NCBI GenBank assembly: GCA_003149735.1
Contig: QANA01000012.1
Coordinates: 1 to 14,725 of the forward strand
Origin: Clostridiales bacterium
GTDB taxonomy: Bacteria; Bacillota_A; Clostridia; Christensenellales; Christensenellaceae
Reading direction: 5' to 3'
Length of the DNA: 14,725 bases
Shown here: positions 8,264-14,081 of the stretch, in pieces
How positions within the stretch are numbered: position 1 is the first letter of the stretch
Layout: every line of letters begins with the position of its first letter
The notes under the pieces: generated by a model
Databases searched by the model: none
The model's input: only the letters and a program-made list of their open reading frames with translations
What the model was told of the DNA's origin: nothing
Made by a program: the position numbers and the translations under genes

Positions 8264-8680
8264 TTACTGCTGTTGGCTATATACCAATTGCAATCGATTG
8301 ACCGCTTGTGTATCTGCTATATTAGTAACATATTCCAGTTCAATATTCCCTTGGTTTTCCGTTTCCTGAATATGGATCAAGGTAGGATAGACCTGTACCG
8401 CCACCATTCCCATCGGTGTCGCATAAAAACTGGAATAAATCTGCTTCTCTTTCAGCACTACGATTGCTGCATCTTGCGAGTTATTTTCCTGCTTTTTCAG
8501 CACAACCGTTCCCTGCGCCAACGTAATTTCCGTAAAATCTTCTCCGCCCGACGCGCCCATATATGAAAGAATTTTATTCCCACCCCGCACTTTTAAACTT
8601 CCCGTGGTGAGAAATTCCGTCTCTTCCGTCTGTCCGTTTTGTGTAAGGCTTCCCTTCACATTCACTACTATATTATCCAT
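8264..8680 (-). CDS. DUF1934 (YwiB-like) beta-barrel protein
   Basis: 138-residue cytosolic protein that I assign to DUF1934 (YwiB-like, calycin-type beta barrel) from its overall pattern: alternating beta strands, GGNKILSYMGASGGEDFTE in the first half, a YATPMGMVAVQV strand in the middle and an EYVTNIADTQAVNR stretch near the end. No catalytic motif is visible and the biological role is unknown. It has no signal peptide. The ribosome-binding site is modest (AAGGA, 4 bases before ATG 8680). It is first in a two-gene unit with the UPF0173 hydrolase. The family assignment is less certain than that of its neighbours because few residues are strictly conserved. Confidence 0.75.
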   Translation of the reverse strand: MDNIVVNVKGSLTQNGQTEETEFLTTGSLKVRGGNKILSYMGASGGEDFTEITLAQGTVVLKKQENNSQDAAIVVLKEKQIYSSFYATPMGMVAVQVYPTLIHIQETENQGNIELEYVTNIADTQAVNRLQLVYSQQQ

Positions 8681-8716
8681 TTTATCCTTTTATAACCGTT
8701 TCTTTGTTCCTATTAT

Positions 8717-8743
8717 ATTATACTACCTTTTTTGCTTTGACAA
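8717..8743 (-). promoter_or_regulatory. Probable sigma-A promoter of the DUF1934 operon
   Basis: On the minus strand, TTGTCA (8743-8738) then a perfect TATAAT (8722-8717). The spacer is only 15 bases, so the exact pairing is uncertain; a second overlapping TATAAT lies at 8717-8712. Confidence 0.5.
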
Positions 8744-8808
8744 GAGGCTTTCTGCAGATATTTGATTTTTTTGATATTCTCTTCCATTTTGAAATTTTCT
8801 TATCCGTT

Positions 8809-9318
8809 TTATGCAAAAATACCTTCCAACCAAGTCAATAACAGCGAGGTATACTCCACTGCTTCTCCTGCCTGTCCCTCTGTCTGAACCAGGCATAAGG
8901 GCGGAAACATGACACACCACCAGTTCTCTCCGCCGCCATCTCCCAATACAATGCGCACAGCATCATATTCTCCTGCAGGATAGCATATTGCGCCATAATA
9001 TTTATCCGGGAAAGTGCTCTTCCCAACCTGCACCTGCGTGCGATATGCCTTTCCATGTGCTTCCAGAACTTCATTAGCAAGATTTTCCAGAGATTCCGCA
9101 TTTGCAGAAATTATTTGTTGTGCCTGTTGTTTATCTTTACAGTTTTTCAACAGATCATTTTTTTCCTGCAGAATATAATCTCTTATTTCCAACTTAAGTT
9201 GTTGATCCTCCCGTGAATTGCTGTTAGCGATAATATGCAACCGTAAAGGATTCAGCCCGTTGGCAGCAAACAGCAATGCCGCCAGCAAAATAAATACCGT
9301 AAAAAGAATTTTTCTCAT
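8809..9318 (-). CDS. spoIIR: Stage II sporulation protein R
   Basis: Forespore-made, exported signal protein. In B. subtilis SpoIIR activates the SpoIIGA protease, which processes pro-sigma-E in the mother cell. 169 residues from ATG 9318: a short basic start, one hydrophobic export segment (about 4-18), then the conserved RLHIIANSNSREDQQLKL (26-43), a PAGEYDAVRIVLG stretch (114-126) and ENWWCVMFPPLC (131-142), which are hallmarks of the family. The frame is open to 9477, but that extension runs through a perfect hairpin and the sigma-F promoter and cannot be coding. The Shine-Dalgarno is weak. The predicted transcription start lies about 30 bases before the ATG, which supports the start. Expression should be forespore-specific. 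Confidence 0.95.
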   Translation of the reverse strand: MRKILFTVFILLAALLFAANGLNPLRLHIIANSNSREDQQLKLEIRDYILQEKNDLLKNCKDKQQAQQIISANAESLENLANEVLEAHGKAYRTQVQVGKSTFPDKYYGAICYPAGEYDAVRIVLGDGGGENWWCVMFPPLCLVQTEGQAGEAVEYTSLLLTWLEGIFA

Positions 9319-9355
9319 GATAACCGTACAGATGCCTTTCTGGTATATTTTCCCA

Positions 9356-9385
9356 TAGTATTGCCCACTTATTTTGCATCTATAC
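9356..9385 (-). promoter_or_regulatory. Sigma-F promoter of spoIIR
   Basis: On the minus strand, GTATA (9385-9381), exactly 15 bases, then GGCAATACTA (9365-9356). Every defined position matches the B. subtilis sigma-F consensus as I remember it (GYATA, N15, GGNNANAHTR). It lies about 38 bases upstream of the spoIIR ATG. Confidence 0.88.
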
Positions 9386-9455
9386 CATTTTTTACCTGCA
9401 GAAGTTTTTACAGCAGAAAGCACTGCGATTTCCAACATCTTTTGGATTGAAGCGC

Positions 9456-9506
9456 CACGCATAGGAAAGGGCCGCACAAATGTTGTGCGGCCCTTTCCTA
9501 TGCGTG
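9456..9506. terminator. 24-bp perfect hairpin between the DUF2156 gene and spoIIR
   Basis: Perfect inverted repeat, arms 9456-9479 and 9483-9506, three central bases, with a GC-rich core GGGCCGCAC. It lies 24 bases past the stop of the DUF2156 gene, where a terminator is expected. There is no real T run on either strand beyond the short TTTCCT inside the arms, so intrinsic termination may be weak, or the element may be a mobile or repeat-type palindrome. Confidence 0.55.
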
Positions 9507-9530
9507 AAATAAATGTTCTTCTGTTCCTGC

Positions 9531-10412
9531 TTACTGTTTGAAAGTCAATTTATATACTTCATTGAAACGAACGGGATGATATGATTCTTTTGCCTTGCGC
9601 AATCCTTCATGCCCCATATCTTCCTCCCGGTTAACATAAGTTGTTTCGCTCCAGGCGTTTTCCAAAAACGCTTGGTTGATGGCGGCATAAGCGCCTTTAT
9701 ACTGAATATCCGCCTTTTCAATGATAATGTGTGCCGTATCGGGAGCAATCAATTCTCCAATGGAAAATGCACAGATTTTTCCTTCCACTTTCAATGCCCC
9801 TGCCCGCAGTTTTAATGCATCAAAATTTGCAATCAACGTATTGATTACCTGCTCTTCATCAAAGAATCTGGTATTTACATCGGTGTGCTGCGCAAACCAT
9901 TCATCCATCATCGGCCTACACTGGTCAAAATTGCTGCCGTCAATCGGCAAATATTCATACTGATAAGTGGAAACAAATTTGGAAAGATGATTTCTTTTCG
10001 CATGATATTTTTTACCGGGCAGTTGAATCAGATCCTGCGTATGATAGACATAGTCAAAATCTCCGCGCGAGGCTTCCAGCAGAAACATTTCCGGGCATTC
10101 CGACTCTATCTGCGGCAAGACCTGCGAGGGAACATAGAAGCGCGTAATACCAAATTCCTCTTTCATTGCCATAAACGCATGGCGAAGCCTGCCTTCCTCT
10201 GCATTCAGCGGGAAAAAACCATAAGCATCTTCCGGATCCCCCGGCGGCAATGCTGCCAAACAAAAAGCGCCGTCGATTTCCGCATATTTCAAATGGGAAC
10301 ATTCTCTGGCCATAAAGATATTACTAAACCTGTAAAAGGAAGTGGGGATTTCCCCCAGCATTCGATCGTAGCGTTCTTTCAAATCCAAAGTGATTTCTTT
10401 CAACGCAATCAT
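9531..10412 (-). CDS. DUF2156 protein (soluble phosphatidylglycerol lysyltransferase-like domain)
   Basis: 293-residue protein without membrane segments, resembling the GNAT-like catalytic domain (DUF2156/LPG_synthase_C) of aminoacyl-phosphatidylglycerol synthases such as MprF. Recognisable segments are GKKYHAKRNHLSKF (133-146), a strand with GKICAFSIGE (211-220), and near the end YVNREEDMGHEGLRKAKESY (259-278) before a conserved HP. It lacks the multi-helix flippase part of MprF, so the substrate is open; soluble relatives are common in Firmicutes and mostly uncharacterised. AAGGAG lies 13 bases before the ATG, a slightly long spacing. The gene has its own promoter and a hairpin after it, so it is probably monocistronic. 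Confidence 0.82.
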   Translation of the reverse strand: MIALKEITLDLKERYDRMLGEIPTSFYRFSNIFMARECSHLKYAEIDGAFCLAALPPGDPEDAYGFFPLNAEEGRLRHAFMAMKEEFGITRFYVPSQVLPQIESECPEMFLLEASRGDFDYVYHTQDLIQLPGKKYHAKRNHLSKFVSTYQYEYLPIDGSNFDQCRPMMDEWFAQHTDVNTRFFDEEQVINTLIANFDALKLRAGALKVEGKICAFSIGELIAPDTAHIIIEKADIQYKGAYAAINQAFLENAWSETTYVNREEDMGHEGLRKAKESYHPVRFNEVYKLTFKQ

Positions 10413-10462
10413 ATAAATATTTTTTCTCCTTAAATATATTTTCCAATCTGCCCTTCAAGTTA

Positions 10463-10489
10463 ATTATATCATATTTGAATTAACTCCAA
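10463..10489 (-). promoter_or_regulatory. Sigma-A promoter of the DUF2156 gene
   Basis: Perfect -10 TATAAT (10468-10463), preceded by TG one base upstream (extended -10). A -35-like TTGGAG (10489-10484) is 15 bases away. It is back to back with the plus-strand sigma-H-type promoter, separated by about 40 AT-rich bases. Confidence 0.6.
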
Positions 10490-10527
10490 TCAGAAAAAAA
10501 TTATTTTTTAAAAACTTCTGTTTTTAT

Positions 10528-10556
10528 GCAGGAAAATGCTTTTCTGCAGCGAATAT
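10528..10556 (+). promoter_or_regulatory. Sigma-H promoter of an unassigned plus-strand transcript
   Basis: GCAGGAAAA (10528-10536), 11 bases, then AGCGAATAT (10548-10556). This fits the B. subtilis sigma-H (Spo0H) consensus as I remember it (RNAGGAWWW, N11-12, RNNGAATWW) at every defined position. A near-perfect dyad, TGCAGGAAAA (10527-10536) against TTTTCTGCA (10540-10548), overlaps the -35 element and spacer and could be a regulator site. Predicted start about 10562. Confidence 0.75.
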
Positions 10557-10628
10557 ATTAAACATAAAAGCAAGATACATAATACTATCATAGGTTCTAT
10601 GTAAATTTTATCGAAAGAGGTGATTCCG

Positions 10629-10718
10629 ATGCATAAAGATTATTCTATGGAAGAAGAAAGCATATCATTTCAGGGGTTATCTGTTGGCATGGGCACCTTT
10701 GAGCATACCTGCCTGTAA
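10629..10718 (+). CDS. Possible 29-residue peptide with a strong ribosome-binding site
   Basis: ATG followed by 28 codons and TAA. The peptide begins MHKDYSMEEESISF, continues QGLSVGMGTF and ends EHTCL. AGAGGTGAT five bases before the ATG is one of the best Shine-Dalgarno matches in the window and is on the same strand as the sigma-H-type promoter. The peptide is acidic in its first half, with no signal peptide, membrane segment or recognised family. The last 20 codons coincide with the left arms of the predicted RNA fold, so the ORF may be a regulatory or leader peptide whose translation changes the fold, or just a chance ATG. In the same frame after the TAA, 39 further sense codons follow with four Cys codons. 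No function is proposed. Confidence 0.35.
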   Translation: MHKDYSMEEESISFQGLSVGMGTFEHTCL

Positions 10719-10854
10719 GAAAATCTCTCTCATGGCATTTGTAGCTTTAAAATGCAGCTTTTACAATGTCATGCAAGGTGCAGAACATTAAAAATGTGCA
10801 CAGGTCTTTACAAGGCGGAGAGATTGTTCACAGTATAACTCCTGCTGTATGATG
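10663..10854 (+). ncRNA. Unidentified structured RNA with nested helices
   Basis: Helices readable by eye on the plus strand. P1a is ATCAT 10664-10668 with 10849-10853. P1b is CAGGGGTTAT 10671-10680 with ATAACTCCTG 10835-10844, extended by CTGT 10681-10684 with ACAG 10830-10833. A small hairpin pairs GGCA 10686-10689 with TGCC 10710-10713. P2 is AATCTCTC 10722-10729 with GAGAGATT 10818-10825. Inside P2 there are two hairpins: 10731-10773 (imperfect, about 14 pairs) and 10778-10801 (GTGC, bulge AGA, ACATT, loop AAA). Two positions (10675 with 10840, and 10735 with 10769) pair only as G-U on the plus strand, favouring that orientation. I do not recognise the class; the raiA motif RNA, similar in length as I recall, is one candidate to test. 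Confidence 0.6.
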
Positions 10855-11030
10855 AGTATTCATTTTCCCTATTTCATTCAGCGATAAGTATTGATTTCAC
10901 AAGCGCAATTCTTCAAAAGAAATTAGCGCAAACAATCCGTTTTGGAGTTTTATACTGCATAAAGCGCTGATTCATAACCAGACACAAAGTATATTCAGCT
11001 CTCATATCCTATTTCAGTGGATCGTACTCG

Positions 11031-11059
11031 GCCGGCTTAGCAATAAGCCGGCTTTTTTT
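11031..11059 (+). terminator. Strong plus-strand intrinsic terminator
   Basis: Nine-base stem GCCGGCTTA (11031-11039) / TAAGCCGGC (11044-11052), tetraloop GCAA, then seven T (11053-11059). The T run exists only on the plus strand; on the minus strand the hairpin is preceded by A and followed by no T. It therefore points to transcription coming from the left, although it may also slow minus-strand transcription past the lipoprotein gene, whose TAA overlaps the run. Confidence 0.88.
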
Positions 11060-11915
11060 ATTCAGAGAGAGCTCTCATCATCTTTATCTCCGGCAGATCC
11101 AGATTAGCCCGACAAATCATCATTCTTCCCGGTGCTGTAATTGCTTCCCGCTGCAATTCCCGCGCAATATTTTCTCCCATTTGCATTGGGTTTTCCAAAA
11201 GTGCGCCATATATCAATGCCATACGGATTGCCTGCTCTATTTCCCGGGAATATTCCAGTGAAAAAATACATATTTGATGTTGCCGCCCCGCTTCTATTGC
11301 GCCTTGTCGCAAATATAAAGCTGCCTGTGCATCAGCTGCTACCACTGCCAGCTCTCCTGGATGTCCCTCCAACCATTTGGTTGCTTGTTCCCCGGAAACT
11401 ATTTTTTCCTGCAACGCAACAGATTCTCCGCCCTGTGCAAAATTTTCCTGAATTTCCGCATATAGTGCATACTGCCAATCCGCTGCCTCATTAGCACCTA
11501 AAAAATATATCTGCGGAACCTCCGCTCCACGCTCCTGCAAATCGCTGAATAATTGCTGCCCGATTTCTTTTCCCAAAACTACTATACTTGATTCCGATTC
11601 TTCCAGCAATAGTAGTTCCGCCGATGCAAAACAACTTGACTCCTCCTCATAAGTCACTACCATATCCGTTTCTTCCGAAAGCTGCTCCGGGCTTTCCAGC
11701 AATTGCAGTTGTACCGCATCCTGCTGCTTTAAATATGCATGTGCACCATCTAAAAACGCCTGTACAAAATCGTCGTTCTTTTGCCCCAGATAAACACGCA
11801 CCATCTGGCTTTGCACTTTTTCCGGCGCAATGCTGGGCACTGCCCGCATGCAGCCGCTCAATAAAGCAACTATCATCGCCCCTATTGCTGCCAGCCACCT
11901 TCTTATACGATCCAT
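11058..11915 (-). CDS. Lipoprotein resembling a type-1 periplasmic binding protein (substrate unknown)
   Basis: 285 residues with a lipoprotein signal peptide: basic MDRIRR, a hydrophobic stretch, then the lipobox LSGC with the lipidated Cys at 22. The mature part looks like an alpha/beta periplasmic-binding fold: a VRVYLGQKNDDFVQAFLDGA start, IYFLGANEAADW in the middle and LAVVAADAQAALYLRQGAIE later, reminiscent of the sugar-binding, LacI-like group. It lacks clear signature motifs and no permease or ATPase gene is nearby. I infer a membrane-anchored ligand-binding or sensory protein rather than a classical transporter subunit. AAAGGA lies six bases before the ATG. It follows the serine hydrolase by 12 bp, so the two are probably co-transcribed. 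Confidence 0.65.
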   Translation of the reverse strand: MDRIRRWLAAIGAMIVALLSGCMRAVPSIAPEKVQSQMVRVYLGQKNDDFVQAFLDGAHAYLKQQDAVQLQLLESPEQLSEETDMVVTYEEESSCFASAELLLLEESESSIVVLGKEIGQQLFSDLQERGAEVPQIYFLGANEAADWQYALYAEIQENFAQGGESVALQEKIVSGEQATKWLEGHPGELAVVAADAQAALYLRQGAIEAGRQHQICIFSLEYSREIEQAIRMALIYGALLENPMQMGENIARELQREAITAPGRMMICRANLDLPEIKMMRALSE

Positions 11916-11927
11916 GGTATTTCCTTT

Positions 11928-13415
11928 CTATGCCCGCACGCCAATCAACTTGGTGTTTGCTTCTTTTACAAAACCCACATTTCGCTTACTTTCTATATAG
12001 ATTCCATGTTCACTAAAACGGCAGGCCAATTCCAGGACGTAGCAAGTCTCATAGAAAGCTAATGTTAAATGATATACCTCCCCTTTCCAGGCACCTGCGC
12101 AGGCTACCTTGGAAAACAGCATTTGTGTATGTGTATCGCTGTATATCGTCTCATGGGCGGCAATATGACCATACTCCCAATAGTCATATCCGATTTTTAC
12201 TTCTGTCGCGTCTCCTTCGATTTCCAAATTCAGTTGATCCTGTGCACCAAATTGAAATTTCATTGCTGTAATTCCAAACGGATTTGGCGCCAGCACATAT
12301 CGCATGCCAGTATATCGCTGCGCCTGCGGCATATCCCAGGAGCTGAGACCTTCCGGCAAATACATCTGATCCAATTCCAGGCTTACAGATTCTCCCGGCT
12401 CTGCAGGGCCTTGCAGCGCATTTTTCAAATCTCCCATGATCACATCCAAAGCCTTCATGTAAGTCCTGCTGGCTCCTAGCATCACAAATACTGCCTCCAA
12501 GCGAGGAAAAACGATATACATCTGGCCAAACGCCCCAATGCCTCCGTAATCTTCCTCTTCTCCCAAAAGCCATACCTGATATCCAAACCGTTTTTCCCAT
12601 TTAGCAGAGCGATTGCCTATTAAAATCTGGCAGCTGCGCATTTCACGGACAAATGCAGGATCCAATAGCTGTTTACCTTCCCAGGCTCCTTCTTGCAACA
12701 TAAATTGTCCGAATTTTGCCAGATCTTCACTGCACAGGCTCATGCCCCAGCCTCCCACATTCCGCCCCTGGCTGCATTGCTGCCATTGCACGCAAGTAAT
12801 ACCCAGTGGTTTCAGCAAGCGTGGCTGTAAAAATTCCAGCAGCGTCTGCCCCGTAATTTTCTGTATAACTGCCGAAATCATATAAGTACAGGCACTGGAA
12901 TAAATAAACCTGTTTCCCGGCTGCTCTGCTACATATGTGTGCAGGAAATCTTTTGCCCAATCAATTTCATCTGAAAATTTAAAATTTGCATAAGAATATG
13001 GAAAATCATTGACCACCTCTCCTGCATGATGCCGCTTAAAATCATCCGGAGCCGCTTCAAACCCCGCCGCCATCATCAGCAGATGCTTCAGGCGCAGTTG
13101 ACGCATATTTTCACAAGGTAACGACGGCAAATATTCGGGAAAATAATCGCATAGAAAATCTTCCAAAGTCAACAGCCCTTCCTGTTGAGCAAAGCCTGCT
13201 GCAACTGCCGTAAAACTTTTGCTAACTGAAAAAAGACTATGCAAATCCCCTTCCCGATAAGGCGCCCGATAGCTTTCTCCCACTACCTTTCCATGGCGTA
13301 GCACCATCAAGGCCTGCGCGCCATAACGCGGATGTGCCAATTTTTCAAGTGCCTGCTGTAGGCGCTGCGCATCAATCCCTTCCTGCTCGGGAGCGCATCG
13401 TTCAAAATATCTCAT
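11928..13415 (-). CDS. Serine hydrolase of the beta-lactamase/penicillin-binding family (class C-like)
   Basis: About 495 residues. The N-terminal 350 form a Beta-lactamase (PF00144-type) domain with the catalytic SxxK as SVSK (Ser63, Lys66) and the second motif as YSS (172-174) in NRFIYSSACTYM; the segment GGIGAFGQMYIVFP probably takes the place of the third motif. The last 130 residues look beta-rich and are a separate C-terminal domain. There is no signal peptide, so it is probably cytosolic. Such proteins include esterases, D-amino-acid peptidases and 6-aminohexanoate-dimer hydrolase-like enzymes; true beta-lactam resistance is unlikely. The frame opens at 13493, but the predicted transcription start lies near 13458, and AAGGA seven bases before ATG 13415 supports the shorter start. 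Confidence 0.85.
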   Translation of the reverse strand: MRYFERCAPEQEGIDAQRLQQALEKLAHPRYGAQALMVLRHGKVVGESYRAPYREGDLHSLFSVSKSFTAVAAGFAQQEGLLTLEDFLCDYFPEYLPSLPCENMRQLRLKHLLMMAAGFEAAPDDFKRHHAGEVVNDFPYSYANFKFSDEIDWAKDFLHTYVAEQPGNRFIYSSACTYMISAVIQKITGQTLLEFLQPRLLKPLGITCVQWQQCSQGRNVGGWGMSLCSEDLAKFGQFMLQEGAWEGKQLLDPAFVREMRSCQILIGNRSAKWEKRFGYQVWLLGEEEDYGGIGAFGQMYIVFPRLEAVFVMLGASRTYMKALDVIMGDLKNALQGPAEPGESVSLELDQMYLPEGLSSWDMPQAQRYTGMRYVLAPNPFGITAMKFQFGAQDQLNLEIEGDATEVKIGYDYWEYGHIAAHETIYSDTHTQMLFSKVACAGAWKGEVYHLTLAFYETCYVLELACRFSEHGIYIESKRNVGFVKEANTKLIGVRA

Positions 13416-13464
13416 AAGCAAATCCTTCTTGTTTTTATCAAAATATTCCTTTCCCATAGCTTCT

Positions 13465-13493
13465 ATAGTAAAAGAAGCCCTGTAAAAAATCAA
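13465..13493 (-). promoter_or_regulatory. Probable sigma-A promoter of the serine hydrolase-lipoprotein pair
   Basis: On the minus strand, TTGATT (13493-13488), a spacer of 17 bases, TACTAT (13470-13465). Each hexamer matches consensus at four of six positions. It lies in the divergent gap before the thioesterase gene. Confidence 0.45.
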
Positions 13494-13504
13494 GAAATTG
13501 CCAT

Positions 13505-13533
13505 TTTACTTTTTTCTGTTTTTATGGTATCCT
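13505..13533 (+). promoter_or_regulatory. Probable sigma-A promoter of the thioesterase gene
   Basis: TTTACT (13505-13510), a 17-base spacer, TATCCT (13528-13533) preceded by TGG (extended -10). It is about 35 bases upstream of the thioesterase ATG. Confidence 0.5.
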
Positions 13534-13567
13534 TCTAAAATAATTTCACAGAAAGTATAGGAACATT

Positions 13568-13975
13568 ATGGATATTCAAGCATTTTTGGAATATTTTCGC
13601 CGTACCGATGCCTTGAGCCGCGAAATGGGCATCTCAGTGCGCAGTTTATCGGCCGAAGGCGCAGAAGCCGAAATGGAAATCAGCGACAATGAGAAAAACT
13701 ATATGGGTATGCTCCACGGAGGCGCTTTCTTTACGATTGCCGATGTAGTTGCCGGTCTTTGCGTCTCTTATTACGGGGAACAATGCGTCACACTCAGTTC
13801 CAACCTGAACTATCTGAAATCAGCTTCTGCCGGCAAAATCATTGCCCGCTCTTCCCTGTCTCGCCGCGGCCGTAAAATCTGCGTCTGCGAAATCCGCATT
13901 ATTTCCGAAGAAGGAACACTTCTGTGCACGGGCACTTTTACCATGTATATGACCGGTGTACCCATAAAATTTTAA
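13568..13975 (+). CDS. PaaI-family hotdog-fold acyl-CoA thioesterase
   Basis: 135-residue protein of the PaaI/YdiI-type 4HBT thioesterase family, which hydrolyses acyl- or aryl-CoA esters in the cytosol. The signature is MGMLHGGAFFTIADVVAG (46-63): the HGG lies before the long hotdog helix that carries the catalytic acid, here Asp59. The strands VTLSSNLNYLKSA and GRKICVCEIRI follow at the expected places. Length and order are normal for the family. AGGAA four bases before the ATG is a usable ribosome-binding site. It is transcribed away from the serine hydrolase and has no co-directional partner closer than 106 bp. The natural substrate cannot be told from the sequence. Confidence 0.88.
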   Translation: MDIQAFLEYFRRTDALSREMGISVRSLSAEGAEAEMEISDNEKNYMGMLHGGAFFTIADVVAGLCVSYYGEQCVTLSSNLNYLKSASAGKIIARSSLSRRGRKICVCEIRIISEEGTLLCTGTFTMYMTGVPIKF

Positions 13976-14011
13976 ACGAAACGCTCAAATGTAAACTTTT
14001 TTTGGGCAGCA

Positions 14012-14040
14012 TATACAATTTTACCTCTTTAGCGTATAAT
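14012..14040 (+). promoter_or_regulatory. Sigma-A promoter of the peptidoglycan-binding protein gene
   Basis: TATACA (14012-14017), exactly 17 bases, then a perfect TATAAT (14035-14040). The predicted start is about 35 bases before the ATG at 14082. I looked for sigma-F, sigma-G and sigma-E patterns here and found no convincing one. Confidence 0.65.
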
Positions 14041-14081
14041 GAGGTTGTCGTATGTAAATATCACAGGAAATGAAAGAGAGT

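Larger units (their letters stand above)
10413..11057 (+). other. 645-bp region without a conventional gene; probable plus-strand transcription unit
   Basis: No long reading frame occurs on either strand. From left to right it holds the minus-strand promoter of the DUF2156 gene, a sigma-H-type promoter, a short ORF with a strong ribosome-binding site, the structured segment 10663-10854, and a further hairpin at 10903-10929 (GCGCAATTCTT against AAG-AATT-GCGC with single-base bulges). It ends in an intrinsic terminator pointing along the plus strand. The transcript would be about 500 nt. The part between 10866 and 11030 is otherwise AT-rich and shows no feature that I can name. Confidence 0.6.

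Noticed and set aside
8723..8920. 65-codon minus-strand frame overlapping the end of spoIIR
   Set aside because: Out-of-frame overlap with spoIIR, covers the DUF1934 promoter, no ribosome-binding site or family signature.
9319..9477. N-terminal extension of spoIIR
   Set aside because: It runs through the sigma-F promoter and the 24-bp hairpin, and spoIIR homology starts after 9318.
10054..10302. 82-codon minus-strand frame inside the DUF2156 gene
   Set aside because: Alternate-frame shadow of a well supported longer gene.
10571..10590. Sigma-G/sigma-E type -10 element (CATAATA) before the short ORF
   Set aside because: No matching -35 at the required spacing; the sigma-H-type match just upstream is complete and explains the transcript better.
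10716..10718. Stop-codon recoding joining the short ORF to the Cys-rich frame
   Set aside because: The codon is TAA, not TGA (selenocysteine) or TAG (pyrrolysine), and no recoding element specific to it is evident.
11647..11898. 83-codon minus-strand frame in the lipoprotein gene
   Set aside because: Alternate frame; the main frame has a proper lipobox signal peptide and ribosome-binding site.
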